Shown here piece by piece: positions 10,856 through 23,155 of a stretch of 64,000 nucleotides of DNA. A program made the position numbers and the translations under genes. This DNA is from Druceiella hillmani (lineage: Eukaryota; Arthropoda; Insecta; Lepidoptera; Hepialidae): NCBI GenBank assembly GCA_039881145.1, contig JAYKKI010000013.1, forward strand, positions 42,675,501 through 42,739,500, written 5' to 3'. The notes beneath the pieces were generated by a model. The model saw only the letters and a list, made by a program, of their open reading frames with translations, did not search any database and had not been told where the DNA came from. How positions within the stretch are numbered: the stretch's first letter is position 1; each line of letters opens with the position of its first letter.

Positions 10856-11910
10856 GTGATACCTTAACGAACAATAAAAGGAAGGACAACGTGTGTATGA
10901 TACAACATGCTGATTTTTACAGTGAATGTTAAGATAACTGTTAATTGTCATGCATTACCAGATGAATACGTTAAGTAAATTATAAGACATATGGGGCCGA
11001 TTGGCTTTCTACCAATCTATTTTGAGCAATAAACTGCATTTTAATGTTGCATCATTATGTGTACTCTCGAGTGCATTCTTCCATTTTTAAAAATGTTTTG
11101 TAGTCTGGTTCCGCATTATCTTCAGTGATATGGGCATGCTTATGGATCTTCAGCTTACATTCCGTTATCAAAGAGATATTTCGCAAAAATCATATAAGAT
11201 TTTTAGTTTTGTTATGGGGCATTTCAGAACATTGACATTTTCGGGGGAATTTGTAAGGAATGAAGTCAAAAGTGAATGTGGTTTAAAACCCTTTAACCAG
11301 TAACCATAACCATAACAAGTAACCATAAAATTGCAAATTTAAAAATTGCATTGATAATGTGTAGATAATTTCTGGAGGCCGTGCATAAAATCCTCCATTC
11401 CAGTTACATAAAATACATTTCACATTTTTGACGTTTTGGTTTTTTCAGTACAGACAGCTATACTTTCTCGTCGGTTACAATTGTAGGTATTGGTTATTTT
11501 AAGTTGGGTGTATTGGTTAGTTTGAGTAATGTGACGTCCTGTATTGTAGATTTGTGTAAAAAAAGTATTATGGCACAATGAATTGTTACATTAATTTTTT
11601 ATGAGTGTTCTCTTTCAGCTGGTCGATAGGTTGTTTAATATTACATTACTCGTTTTGATGGAAGTAGACAAATTTAATTTTATTAAAAAATGTTTATCAA
11701 ATATTTGCAGGATATCAGTTCCTGATGTATAATATCTAAAATGAATTTTTTTTATGTACATCTATACTCCAACTTACGTAACCCTGATTTTGTAAATTTG
11801 GAGTTTCGTAATTTTTTACCCTCTTATACAGCCTGGCAAGTTAGGTATCACGCACATAAATTTACGATAACTACGAGGCTACGAATATTATAAACATTAT
11901 ATCAACAAAA

Positions 11911-12228
11911 TGTTCAATTTTGAAAGGTTTAGATATAACGGTCTCACAATTTTTTTTCCTGATTATGTCTCCTGAGCTATGCTGAAAAATGTTCGATTTT
12001 GAAAGGTTTAGATATAACGGTCACACAAATTTTTTTTTGTAAATATGTCTTCTGAGATATGCCAAAAATGTTCAATTTTTAAAGGTTTATATATAACGGT
12101 CTCACAAATTTTTTTTTCGTAATTATCTCATCCGAGATATGCTGAAAAATGTTCAATTTTGTAAGGTTTAGATATAACGGTCTCACAAATATTAATTTTT
12201 TGTAAATATGTCTCCTGAGATATGCTGT
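11911..12228 (+). repeat. Tandem array, four ~80-bp units
   Basis: Four units start at about 11911, 11990, 12069 and 12150, each beginning tgttcaattttgaaaggttt (with changes) and ending in a gagatatgctgaaaaa word. Unit length varies from 79 to 81 because of T-run differences. Non-coding, in the RCC1 intron. Confidence 0.85.
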
Positions 12229-13049
12229 TCAAAAAAAATGTTATTAAAATCTTCCTGAACCTAATATAATGAAAGAAACCGAGCTTTTAGAAGCTTACGC
12301 AATGAATGTTGTAAAATTGTAGCAATGATTTTAGGAGTTATAATTTTTTAAACTTGTTTACGCTTGTGAAGGATATAGTAGACAATATATATATGTTGTA
12401 GAAATTATTATTTGTAAATATTTTAATAGAAATACTATGTACATTTAAATGTTTATAAGTGTCTAAATTAGTACATAAACCTCGTAGTGTGAGACGCAGG
12501 TTGACAAGTTTTATTTGTTTAATATATACTCAGAATAAAAAGCAATTCCGATAATCTAGTTAGAATGTAGTTATAAAAATAACGTCAGTTTCATGGTTGT
12601 ACATAGTCCAAACATAATGGAATTTAATTAATTTTGTTTAAAATTTCCTATGAATTCGGATGAAAATAGCACATTTTGAACACTATTATAGTGGAGGCAC
12701 CAATTATTTTTCACATATATGTAATGCAGTGATAATGCCGAATTTTGCATTGCAGTTTTTGATATTTTGTTATTTTATTTTGCTAGTCGCAGTACGAGTT
12801 GTATCGTAGACTTTAATAGAGCTAGTTATTGCATCAGTTTAAAAATTAATATACATCTTTAGACAGTCTTGTGTAAGAGTTCTCTTTCAGTTTTTTTATA
12901 ATTTTTTTCATGCTTCTAAATGGGAAAAAAATAAAATTAATATGGACCAACAGACGAGTCGCTTGCAAGAATTTCCTGCATGGATACATTTTTGTAGAAA
13001 GTACATGACGGACTTGTAAATAATATTTAAAAATTGTCGTTTTTTTTTA

Positions 13050-13408
13050 TATCTGAAATGAACTATGGTTTGTTTTATATTTTTTAAATTCGTTCTCATT
13101 TCGTCCTAATTTTTTTCGTGGGCATATTTCGTACGTCTTAATTTTTACGCATACGGACATTATGTTATATACTTTTGTGATTTTTATCTGAAATGAGCTG
13201 TTTGTTTTTTAAATACGTTCTCACTTCGTTCTAATTTTTTTGTGAGTATATTTTTTCTTACGTCTCAATTTTTACACATACGGACATTATATCATATACT
13301 TTTGTGATTTTATCTGAAATAAACTATGTTTGTTTTTTAAATACGTTCTCACTTCGTTCTTTAAATACGTTCTCACTACGGATATCATGTTATATACTTT
13401 TGTAACAT
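13050..13408 (+). repeat. Tandem array, ~130-bp units, about 2.6 copies
   Basis: Repeats of tatctgaaat – gtttgttttttaaatacg – ttctcacttcgttct – acatacggacatta – tatacttttgtgat follow each other. The last unit is shortened by an internal deletion that brings two copies of taaatacgttctcac together. It ends about 80 bases before the acceptor of the next RCC1 exon. Confidence 0.75.
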
Positions 13409-13488
13409 AGTTGTAAAATAGCTTTTTTTCATTTTATTATCATATTACACTACAATAAATTTGAATGTATATTTTTAAATTTTGACAG

Positions 13489-13561
13489 AAGCATAACGGA
13501 GAAAACATCGTAACGCCAACAACAAATGACACGGAATCAATGGACACGGACATTATTACAG
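13489..13561 (+). CDS. RCC1: RCC1 exon: start of the acidic C-terminal tail
   Basis: This 73-base exon has acceptor tttgacag and donor gtaata. It starts in phase 0, so the linker exon (ending at 6385) can be joined directly to it, skipping the basic exon. It encodes 24 residues, including TPTTNDTESMDTDIIT, and ends with one base that joins the next exon to make Glu. The MDTD word resembles the MDVD of the previous exon and MEVDVEE of the next. Splice phase agrees on both sides, which supports a genuine exon. Confidence 0.8.
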
Positions 13562-15712
13562 GTAATAAGAAATAAATATATATCTCCGTTTTATTTCCTA
13601 ATAACGAGTAGGTACTTTAATTTTTCAAGTCAATTAATTTTTCGATAAGTCCTCGAAACTAGGTATTGTCACTTCAGCAACCGTCGTGTGTTGGAATTCA
13701 CACCATAATTCTGTGGCTTCTGGACACAAAATGTCTGGGATTTTCTTTTGAAGATAATTTATGGAATTAAGCCATCTATGTGGCGTACATTTTGTTGACA
13801 TTATCAGAATGATAACTAATCGCAAGACCATAGTAATTAGTGAGATACTTATGATCTTGTCAGAGATCTTTAGTCGCCGTTCAAACTATGGATTTCAAAC
13901 AATTTTCACCATATTAGAAAGGTTATTTTGCTATTGTAATTCAGTATAAAGGGAATCTGACAAAGGAAACAGGTACTATCCGTAAAGTACCAGTAAAGCT
14001 ACAGGTAATCCACACGAGTTGCAATCAGCCACTTTACCAGTTCCCATTGAAACACCCTATAACTTCGTCATTTTTGTGAGTTTTTACTTAAAAAATAAGC
14101 ATGTAGGTTTTGAAAGTACAAGCGTGTGGTTTTTTAAAAATTACAAAAATGAATATAGATTTTTTTTAAATAGGGACTATGTTGGGAAATAAAAACATGA
14201 TTTATAAAAGTTTGATAGCTGTAGGAAGAATTTAAAAACATAATCATTGAGAGCTTTTTTAAATACTTTTTCTAATGTTAATTGGTTTTCTTCATTCTTT
14301 AGTTGTATTAAGGAAGACCATTACCCTTAAAGCATAATTAAGACGTTTTCACATATGTTGTTTGGATAAGTCAACACGTTGACTTCCAACTATTTCTCGT
14401 AGTCTGCGTTCTTGCCTAGGACGCTAACTATGAGGTAGTTCATGTTTATCAGTGTAGATATGGATAAATGCCTTCAGGAAAGAGGAGAAAAATCAAGGTT
14501 TGCGTTTACATGAACAGAAAATTGAAAAGTACCGTGGCAGTCAACATTTTAATGAAGTAAGTGAGACTTGATGACATGTACAGCTCTAGTTTCCGGCTAC
14601 TCTTGTCTGTTCAACGTTTCCCAGCTCAGAACGCTGTACCTTTGTTATTTCTACAAATTTTTCAAAGATATTTGATGTACTCTTCAAAGTAAATACTTCA
14701 AGATAAGACAAGAAAAAACCTATTTTTTTAAATTCATCGCCGTGGTTGTCAGTCTTAACCGTTTTAGTGCCATGGTTTTTTACTCATATATAGTTAAAAA
14801 TGCCAAAGAAATCTTTTGTTTTTGATGTCATTTACCCTTGTCTCGAAAAAAACTGTATCGCTTCCAAAATTATCCAATTTTAATAATTTTTTCGGTGTTT
14901 TCTTAATAAAAACTTGTTCTAGAATAATAAAATACAAAGAAAATTATGGAAATATATATTGTGAACAAAAATTATAACAAAAACTAAAATCAAGGTTACA
15001 TCATATTTTCGCAGTCCGGTACATCCTCTTAAATTTCCTTTTCCTGGATTCTTTTTATATTGTAATTACTAGTAATATTATAATTTGAACTTTCTGTAAC
15101 ATGTAGAAAGACCTCGCCTACCGCGCGCTAAACAGCAACTGATTTCGTGAGCGCCATCGCGTTCGTGGAAAATTTTGTTAGTACGCGCACGAGTGTTCTG
15201 GCGCTCGTCGACACTCAAACGGTTAAGACGCGAAGTTCACCTTGGTGAAGTGTTATATGACTGTTATTATGTACACGTGGAACTTGGTATATCATTTGTA
15301 TATAGACAGCTATGCTTTGAAAATATTCTGTTATTCATTGGACTGAGACTCGACACTTCTTTTTTTTTTAAATGAAAGTTGATTAAAGAAATTGACGGCC
15401 AAAATTATAAATGAATAATTTTTTTTATATAGCAATACATCATTTTTAATACAAATATTCCACTAAAAATATTTTCACTAAGCAGGATAAAAGGTGTGCA
15501 ATGAGATCATTGTTATTACCGAGAATCTCAAAGACTATAATTTCAGGAAGGCTGCTTTATTTTGCGGGTCTTTTTGTTCAGAAATATTACTAAATGCAGA
15601 TGATAATTTATGGATCTTTCATTCATCTTCATTGAATTTAAATATGTCGAAGTTTGATTGATATTTTTAATGTTTAAGGATTTCAATTAATTTAATTTGT
15701 ACTGTTCCACAG
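13562..15712 (+). other. RCC1: RCC1 intron
   Basis: This intron lies between donor gtaata and acceptor tccacag. It is AT-rich. A CpG-richer patch at about 15115-15240 has no protein match that I recognise. There are no other coding signals. Confidence 0.65.
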
Positions 15713-16239
15713 AACAATCAACAACAAATGAAGAACCTAAAGACGAGCAACCGACAACAAATGAAGAAACTAAAGATGTAAGCTCGGAAGACACCCAAAT
15801 ACTAAGTGAAAATGTGGCTGTAGAAGAAGAAAAGACCATTACGGCCACACCTGAACCAGAATTGCAAGAGACTCAAACAGACAATACACAAGTAGTGGAA
15901 GAAAAACCTGACAATAACAATGAAAAAACTGATAAGACGTCCACAGAAAATGGTAACGCAATGGAGGTTGATGTGGAAGAAAACACGGAGAAACTTTCTG
16001 ACTCCAAGAAAGAAGTTGAAGAGATTAAGGATAAAGAAGACGAGGCGATAGTACAAAAATTAGAAATTAAAATTGGTAGTGGGTTGGAGAATGGCAAAGG
16101 GGGTGGGGAGAGTGCTGAAGAGGAGGTTAAGGAAGAAAGCGGAACGTCGGCGGGTAGTTTAAAGGAGATAAGGAAGAGTGCGGAAGGTGATGGTAATAAT
16201 ATAGTGGGACAAGAGGTGAAAGTGGGAGGAGAGGCATAA
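15713..16239 (+). CDS. RCC1: RCC1 terminal exon: long acidic C-terminal tail
   Basis: This exon follows a polypyrimidine-poor but standard acceptor (gttccacag), completes a Glu codon, and runs open for about 175 residues to TAA at 16237-16239. The peptide is very rich in Glu, Asp, Lys, Thr and Asn. It opens with an internal duplication (STTNEEPKDEQP, then TTNEETKD), includes a MEVDVEEN word, and ends KVGGEA. It is predicted disordered. No domain is visible. An acidic tail could bind histones or importins, or oppose the basic surfaces of RCC1, but that is inference. The ATG at 15697 lies in the intron and is not the start of a separate gene. Confidence 0.82.
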
Positions 16240-16870
16240 CGATTATTGGTTTTGCTTGTTCCTGGGTGATTCTTATTAATTCTTGTTTTGTTTAATTATA
16301 ATTTTTTTTTCTCTAAATTTAAGAATGTAAAAAGGATTAAATGTTAATGCGAGTAAATGATTAATTAAATTTTTTGTTGGTTTTATTTCTGCGTGTTGTT
16401 TATTTATGTATTTTTTACGTCTGGAGTGCATTCGAATTATAACAAAATAGGTTTGTGACACAGATTACATAACTTTACGAACTGCAATTAATTCAGTCAA
16501 GATAGAAAAAAAATCACTGGAAAAAAATTCAGAAGTTCGTAGACTTTAAGAGAATTTAGATATTGTCATTTTCAACCATATATGAAATGTCTCTATACAA
16601 CGATGTACCGCTTTTATGGTGTAAAAGTTCAAAATGAATAATTTGTAATGAATATCCCGTGAACTATGAGTTTTATGGCACAAATGCGAGAGTAAAAAAG
16701 GAAGTTTATCAAATTTGTGATAAAAAAGGTTTATATGATTTTTTTTTATAGTTTTTGAGGTACATTGGTATGAAATAATGTATGACATAATGTCATTTAA
16801 CCGTTTGAGTATGCAGGTTACTTTCACATCGGTGCTCCCACCATGTCAATAAAATAATGTGTAACCCTGA
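16240..16870 (+). other. RCC1: Probable 3' UTR of the long RCC1 isoform
   Basis: AT-rich sequence after the TAA. An exact aataaa lies at 16848-16853, followed within 30 bases by a T/G-rich stretch (gtgtaacc … tgattttattg). Cleavage is therefore expected near 16870, giving a UTR of about 630 bases. No promoter of a neighbouring gene is visible here. Confidence 0.6.
16848..16853 (+). terminator. RCC1: Poly(A) signal AATAAA
   Basis: This is the first exact canonical hexamer after the acidic exon. It is followed by a GT/T-rich element. It is the likely 3' end of the long RCC1 mRNA. Confidence 0.55.
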
Positions 16871-18930
16871 GAGTATTGATTTTATTGTAATGAAATTAGA
16901 ACGTGAAGAAATATAGTTACGACATAGTCAAAGCATTTATACCATATTTATATAGTTATGAGTATAAAAATAAGGAAAACAGAACTCCTTGTTCCTCTAA
17001 GAAACAAAGGTATTATGAAGGTAAAGTCTTTATAAAATGTAATTTTTGTAACAACCATAAAAAAGCATAAACAGTAATTAAAAGTAAATGTAAAAAAACC
17101 ATTTACAAAAATTAATGTACACCATAGACAACTATATTACCTTTCGATTTCTTATTTATTTCTTTATTCTATGGTATATAATTGTCTATGTGTTTATCTC
17201 ATTGTAATTTTATTATTTATCTTCGAGTGGTGATAATTGTCGCCGGCGGTAGTCACAGAAGAGATATATGCTCTATGGGCGGTAGTGTCACTCAACATCA
17301 GGACTCGAGAAGTTAAATGGTAAATTTTAATAATTCTTCATTGCCGTTATAAGTCTATGGTAATTGTATAAAAATATAGTTGAGAGTTTTCATCGTTGTC
17401 CATTGATATTTGCAAGTGAGCCCTATTAACTACGACTGGTCATTGCGCTCATTTTTGCATTTTTTTTTCTCTATGGACGGTAGCGTCACTCAGCATCAGG
17501 ACTCGAGAGGTTAAATGGTAAATTTCAATAATTCTTCATTGCCGTTATAAGTCTATGGTAATTGTATAAAAATATAGTTTGAAATTTGTACCTATTTGGT
17601 TAGTATATTTAAAATATATAGCGGTCGGAGAAAGGATATAACAACGATACAAATGATTGGGATAAACTCTACAAAGGACACTGGGGAAAATAACCCACTT
17701 TTTTCATCAGAATGGACAGAATTTATTTGTTAACTAGAAAATGGTTATTTTTTGATCATATGAATGTTATTAGTTGACTGTCTGAAACCCGTGGGATACT
17801 GTAAAAATAATTTCTGAAAACTGACATTTTACCTACGAGTAAAGAAATGTATACTTGTATCATTTTATGCAATAATTGCTTTTGTTTGCATTAAAAACAT
17901 CTCCTTTGCACCTCGGGATTGCCATATGACAAATAACATTTTTAAGTAATAAAAAATATGTTTTTTTTTTAAATACTCATTATTTCAAATAAAACTACTT
18001 TTATTTTGAAATTATTTATCTGATAGTGTTTATTTTTGTTTACTAAAATCGTAATTGATTATAGGGTGGCCAAAAATCGGGGTTAAATCCTAAGAACATT
18101 GAGTTTAACAGGGAGCATTATTTAATGATCTGTTAGTTAATACTATTTCAAAATTATTACTCTATTAGCAGTTGTACACTGTAACTTCATTGTTAAATAT
18201 TATTTTACTCCATATTTAAGGTCACTAATGTTTTCATGGTTTAAAATGTTTTTATGGTTTTAATATCTGTATTTTCATTGTTCGTTAATATTTGCAAGTG
18301 ATCGCTATTAACTACGACTAGCCATTGGTCTCATTTTTGTGTCATTTTAAGTTCCATCCATAGACTAACAAAGGATTCTTATAACTTCATCGTGCCATTC
18401 CTCTCATAACATAGTCATAACGTCACAGTTTCTAGTTTGAGGTATTTGTCTATGATATTTATATTATATTCCCTCTAATATAGAGCATAGGTGAAATATT
18501 TTTATGCATACGAGTATCATTGGAGAGGTCTTAAAGTGGAATTGAGGATCAGTCATTTTTAGAGTTTCGTATGGCGGAAAATGTGACCCTTGTGATTTTT
18601 TGACATCTTTTTGTTCGTAGGTTACAGAAAGGTAGGTATACAAAGTAATTCTTTCAATTTAAGTGTGATCGTAATGAAATTTTTCATGGATACATAAATT
18701 GGTTACGTCAGTATCTCAGAATAAAGAGATTACTATTGAAATTTGAAAGTAAAACATTTTTAGACGCGACATGAGAGTAACTCAGATTTTTATGGATGGA
18801 TATAATGCTCAATGAAGTTGCACGTCTCCAGTTACGCAGTTTCCTGTAGTTGGAAGTATCGACTGTTTTCGTGAAAATATGTGTTATGTATACTAATAAT
18901 TATTTTGTATGACAGAGTTTATTAGCGAGG
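16871..18930. other. Intergenic AT-rich sequence with a duplicated segment
   Basis: No gene is seen. An inverted repeat at about 17109-17192 (caccatagacaac against ttgtctatgtg) and a pair of direct repeats (17271-17387 and 17469-17580) are the only structure noted. A block at 17403-17455 (gcaagtgagccctattaactacgac) recurs at about 18290-18345. Confidence 0.5.
17271..17580 (+). repeat. Direct duplication, ~115-bp units 85 bp apart
   Basis: 17271-17387 and 17469-17580 both read ctctatggRcggtagYgtca, then catcaggactcgag, and then share taaatggtaaatttYaataa up to aaaatatagtt. They differ at few positions, so the duplication is fairly recent. Between them lies a block that also occurs at 18290-18345, so this may be three parts of one element. 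Confidence 0.75.
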
Positions 18931-18939
18931 TGGTCCACA

Positions 18940-19720
18940 ATAAATAGGGTAATGATCTGATGATGAGTTTCTGAAATTAAAAATGGCACTGCTTAATGCT
19001 TGGTAGTAAATTTATCATGATTCAAGATATTTGTTATTGATAGTTGTTACTTTGCAAAATACTTTCATCATCGACCAAGTCAGTGTCTAATAATGAGTTT
19101 TAAAGATGAACATTGGAACTCCTTAATGGATGGTAATAAATCAACTGTGATTCAAGTTATTAGTTAATGGTAGTTGTTACTTTGCAAAATAACTTCACCA
19201 TCGACCAGGCCAGGGTCTAATTATTAGTATCACCATGTAATTTCTTAACGGATGGTTGTAAATCAACCATTATTCAAGATATTTGCTACTGATAGTTGTT
19301 ACTTTTCAAAATAATTTCATCATCGACCAGGTTAAGGTCTGATAATGAGTTTTGGAGATAAACAATGGAATCCCTTAACGGATGGTAGTAAATCAATTGT
19401 GACTCAAGATATTTGCTGATAGTTGTTGTTACTGTGCAAATTAACTACACCATCGACCAGGTCAGGGTCTGATGATGAAGTTTGGAGATGAACAATGGAA
19501 TCTCTTGACGGATGGTATTAAATCAATTGTGACTCAAGATATTTGCTGATAGTTGTTGTTACTGTGCAAAATAACTACACCATCGACCAGGTCATGGTCT
19601 GATGATGAATTTTGGAGATGAACAATGGAATCCCTTAACGTATGATAGTAAATCAGTTGTCATTCAAGATATTTGCTATTGGTAGTTGTTACTTTGCAAA
19701 ATAACTACACAATTGACAAC
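18940..19720 (+). repeat. Tandem array, six units of ~130 bp
   Basis: The word catcgaccaRg recurs at about 19069, 19199, 19321, 19451 and 19581, that is, every 122-130 bases. Each unit carries the order agggtctgatgatgag – aacaatggaa – cggatggtagtaaatca – tcaagatatttg – tagttgttact – gcaaaataa. Central units are more alike than the ends, as expected for unequal exchange. Non-coding. Confidence 0.85.
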
Positions 19721-19960
19721 ATAGTAATTGGCATGTTTTCAAAATTTCTTTGACGGTTAGTCAACGAAATTTCACTTCAACCACACATAAAGGTAACTCG
19801 CACTCAGAATTTTGAGATGAGAAATGTTGTTTTCACAGACACCATCAAGTGAAATAACATAGAAAATGGTGAGCATTTTTTTGTTACAGTGTAGTACTTT
19901 TAATTTTAACTATGTATGTGAAAAATATCAAAAAAGTCACGATAATAATATTTTAAATAT

Positions 19961-19962
19961 AT

Positions 19963-20016
<54 letters not shown>

Positions 20017-20020
20017 TTTA
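19961..20020. repeat. (TA)n microsatellite
   Basis: A nearly uninterrupted TA run with one TG and one TTTA interruption. Confidence 0.95.
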
Positions 20021-20785
20021 TAGATAATTATATTTTAGGAAAATTGTTTAGTTTAACTTGAATTAATGAATAAGAATATACAGGCGATTGAGTTATTTTT
20101 ATTATGCTTTGAAAATGTATACAAAAAGTCAAATAATATTGTTTAAATTTATACATGTACCTAAAGGAGTATAGGAATCTCGTAGTGACTAGTACCTTAC
20201 AGGTTTATGTTTATCCTTAAGTCTTATTTTCCAAAACGTAACAAAATTTTTGTATCTGTCAACAATTTCAAGGATATAGACACTACACTACAGAATGCTA
20301 ATTCGCTTTTGTTTTGACACGCATTTAACCAATTTTTTCTCTATCCACCTGCCATCTGCGTGGGATTCTTTTGTTTTGTTTCGTGGGATAGTTTTGAATA
20401 AATTATCACAATGTCAATATGAAATTATAAAAAACAAAAAAATTTAGAAAACTTATTTCTCAATGTTTTTAGACTCTATGTCAGTATATCATGTGACGAT
20501 ACTTCTTTTGTATTGATGCGAAGAAATACCTAGTCAAGATTTAAATAATTTTGACGACAGAGTGGCCTCAATAGCATTATTTCTTTAAAGGAAATTCGGT
20601 ACCTTACTTTGGTAGATACTAATCGAATTGGTTACTGGTAATTTGTTACATCCATCTTCAAAGGGTATGTTCTCTAAATTTGTACCATAAATATGAATTT
20701 ATAAATGGACAATTTTTCTCCACAATCAGGATCACAATTTTCGACGAATCGTTTTTAAACTGAGCCCAAATTATTTTCGTCCATA
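20021..20785. other. AT-rich spacer, nothing recognised
   Basis: There are no coding, RNA or transposon signals between the (TA)n tract and the 90-bp satellite. Confidence 0.5.
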
Positions 20786-21682
20786 AGTTCTCGCATTATA
20801 AATGTTGGAGAATATTTCTTGAATAGTTGTACGTCGCTACTTCAATTGGACAATATTGGGAAAAGGCACTTGCCCAGTTCTTGCATTATAAATGTTGGAG
20901 AATATTTTTTGCGTAGTTGTACGTCGCTATTTCAATTGGACAATATTGGGAAAAGGCACTTGCCCAGTTCTTGCATTATAAATGTTGTAGAATATTTCTT
21001 GCGTAGTTGTCCGTCGCTATTTCAATTGGACAATATTGGGAAAAGGCACTTGCCCAGTTCTTGAATTATAAATGTTGGAGAATATTTCTTGCGTAGTTGT
21101 ACGTCGCTATTTCAATTGGACAATATTGGGAAAAGGCACTTGCCCAGTTCTTGCATTATAAATGTAGAATATTTCTTGCGTAGTTGTACGTCGCTTTTTC
21201 AATTGGACAATATTGGGAAAAGGCACTTGCCCAGTTCTTGCATTATAAATGTTGGAGAATATTTCTTGCGTAGTTGTACGTCGCTATTTCAATTGGACAA
21301 TATTGGGAAAAGGCAGTTGCCCAGTTCTTGCATTATAAATGTTGGAGAATATTTCTTGCGTAGTTGTACGCCGCTATTTCAATTGGACAATATTGGGAAA
21401 AGGCACTTGCCCAGTTCTTGCATTATAAATGTTGGAGAATATTTCTTGCGTAGTTGTACGTCGCTATTTCAATTGGACAATATTGGGAAAAGGCACTTGC
21501 CCAGTTCTTGCATTTTAAATGTTGGAGAATATTTCTTGCGTAGTTGTCCGTCGCTATTTCAATTGGACAATATTGGGAAAAGGCACTTGCCCAGTTCTTG
21601 TATTATAAATGTTGGAGAATATTTCTTGCGTAGTTGTACGTCGCTATTTCAATTGGACAATATTGGGAAAAGGCACTTGCCC
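20786..21682 (+). repeat. 90-bp satellite, ten units
   Basis: Ten head-to-tail units begin at 20786, 20876, 20966, 21056, 21146, 21233, 21323, 21413, 21503 and 21593. All are 90 bp but one, which lost 3 bp. Units start agttcttgcattataaatg and hold caattggacaatattggg. Because 90 and 3 are both multiples of three, long open frames cross the array (20819-21064 and 21089-21721, with the repeated residues LFQLDNIGKRHLP). Changes between units include both silent and replacement changes and one stop, so I read it as a non-coding minisatellite of recent origin. Confidence 0.9.
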
Positions 21683-21689
21683 AGTTCTT

Positions 21690-22228
21690 GGATATTAATT
21701 GAAATGGATGTTGAAGTTTGAATTATAGACCGCATAAACTTTACTGCAGCATTTTATCAATGTGTGTCCTTTTAAAAAATTGTGCACCCAAATTAAAATA
21801 TTTTAATTGCTTGATATTGAAAAACGTAAAATTTAATTTGTTAAAAAATCGAGCTTCAGGAGATGTCGTTAGAGAATTTGGTATAACATTCGAAATTTCC
21901 GTTGTCATATTCAATTTTAGAACATTTTACCTATTGCATATATAATCATGGGATGTAAGATTACGGAGACGCGCGAAAGAAACAAATGTTACATTCATTC
22001 ATTTTCGCCGTCTTTAATTTTCTTCAAATGCAAACCGGTATTTTTTTAAAATAAGTAGAAATTTTATTACGATATTGAACGCTGATTAATCTATTAATAT
22101 TTTCTTCCCTTTTTCAATTTAATTAGTACGGGACCAATTACTTTCAATTTTTATAGCGGGCTTTATAACTTCTCTTTTTAGTTTAAGTCACTAAGCTAAT
22201 TATTTTCTTTTTGTATTAACAAAAAAAA
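21690..22228. other. AT-rich spacer, nothing recognised
   Basis: The open frame at 21718-21945 has no resemblance to any protein I know and uses AT-driven codons. No RNA or transposon signals are seen. Confidence 0.45.
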
Positions 22229-22318
22229 ATTATGTGTACACACACACACTCCTACGCACGCACGCACACGCACATACATGCACACGCACACGCACACACA
22301 CATACACGCACACACATA
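22229..22318 (+). repeat. (CA)n-type microsatellite
   Basis: Alternating purine/pyrimidine tract of acac, acgc and acat words. Confidence 0.9.
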
Positions 22319-22749
22319 TTTAATGATATCGTATGTTAATACTCATTTTAATTAAAAATGGTAAAATGTGACGTAAATTTTTTAGTAATTTTAACCTAAA
22401 TTATTTGGCTAGTTGTTGTGGTTGGAATAAAAATTTTATAAATTAAACGTGGCGGCCATAATAGTACTTTGTATAAGCCTAATAATGTACCACATAAATC
22501 GATGCAAATGTGTATCGTACTGCCGCAAGCAGATATACTCATATGCGTCGATTTCCCGGAGATGGTGGGTAAAATTATTCTGCTAATAACACTGTGTGCT
22601 TAGGGCGGAGCGCCGGTAGAACGAGCGCGGTGGGGAAGATTTTTGGCTTCAGGCGGCCCCCAAGACATTTGCTCTATTTTACTCTATATTTTAAGGTCAC
22701 AGGTATGTCTTTGAAACCAGCTAAAAGACCTGAAGATATATCATTTGAC

Positions 22750-23155
22750 ATTCCCACAAATCTATTGTGACTTTGTTTAACTCTTTAGTCTGTGGTATTA
22801 TTGAAAAGTATGCAGCCATTTAGCCTTCGTATGAATAAGAAAAAATAGATTTAAAAAAAAAACCTTTCAAGTACCAGTATATTTAGGTACTTATAAACAT
22901 ACACACATTTAGGTAATAATAAACATTTAAGATTATGTAGTATTTCTATTAATTTATTTACAAATACTAATTTTTCATAATTATTGAGATATGTCAGCAC
23001 ATTATCGAAGTAAGTGCAGATTAATATGCCAAATTTAAATTTTCTACGTGCAGTAGTTTCTGAGAAAAGCCTGTGACAGACAGATAGAACGGGTAGATAT
23101 GTGAGTGATTTTATAAGAGTTTCGTTATTGCTTTTGACGTACGGCACCTTAAAAA
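22750..23155 (+). mobile_element. Dispersed repeat, copy 1 of a recent pair
   Basis: It is nearly identical to 23644-24020, in the same orientation, from caaatctattgtgactttg through aacatacacacatttagg to gtgagtgattttataagag. This copy continues into gacgtacggcaccttaaaaa, the end word of a very common repeat family also seen at 42.2, 49.2, 50.2 and 63.2 kb. Flanking sequences differ, so these are two insertions or a segment duplication of about 0.9-kb period. Confidence 0.75.

Larger units (their letters stand above)
8220..13488 (+). other. RCC1: Long RCC1 intron (also holds the 3' UTR of the basic isoform)
   Basis: For the long isoform the whole of 6386-13488 is one 7.1-kb intron. Its first part doubles as the 3' UTR of the basic isoform, with aataaa at 8904. 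It holds direct-repeat copy B (8636-8785), an inverted repeat (9251-9329 with 9601-9680), dispersed repeats at 9865-9967 and 10323-10855, and tandem arrays at 11911-12228 and 13050-13408. No other coding exon is recognised. Confidence 0.65.

Noticed and set aside
15697..16239. A separate 180-residue acidic protein gene with ATG at 15697
   Set aside because: The ATG lies in the intron upstream of a clear acceptor (15711-15712). The frame joins the previous exon in the right phase, so it is the last exon of RCC1.
21089..21721. A 210-residue repeat protein
   Set aside because: The frame exists because the 90-bp unit is a multiple of three. Unit differences show no sign of protein-level selection and one unit has a stop.
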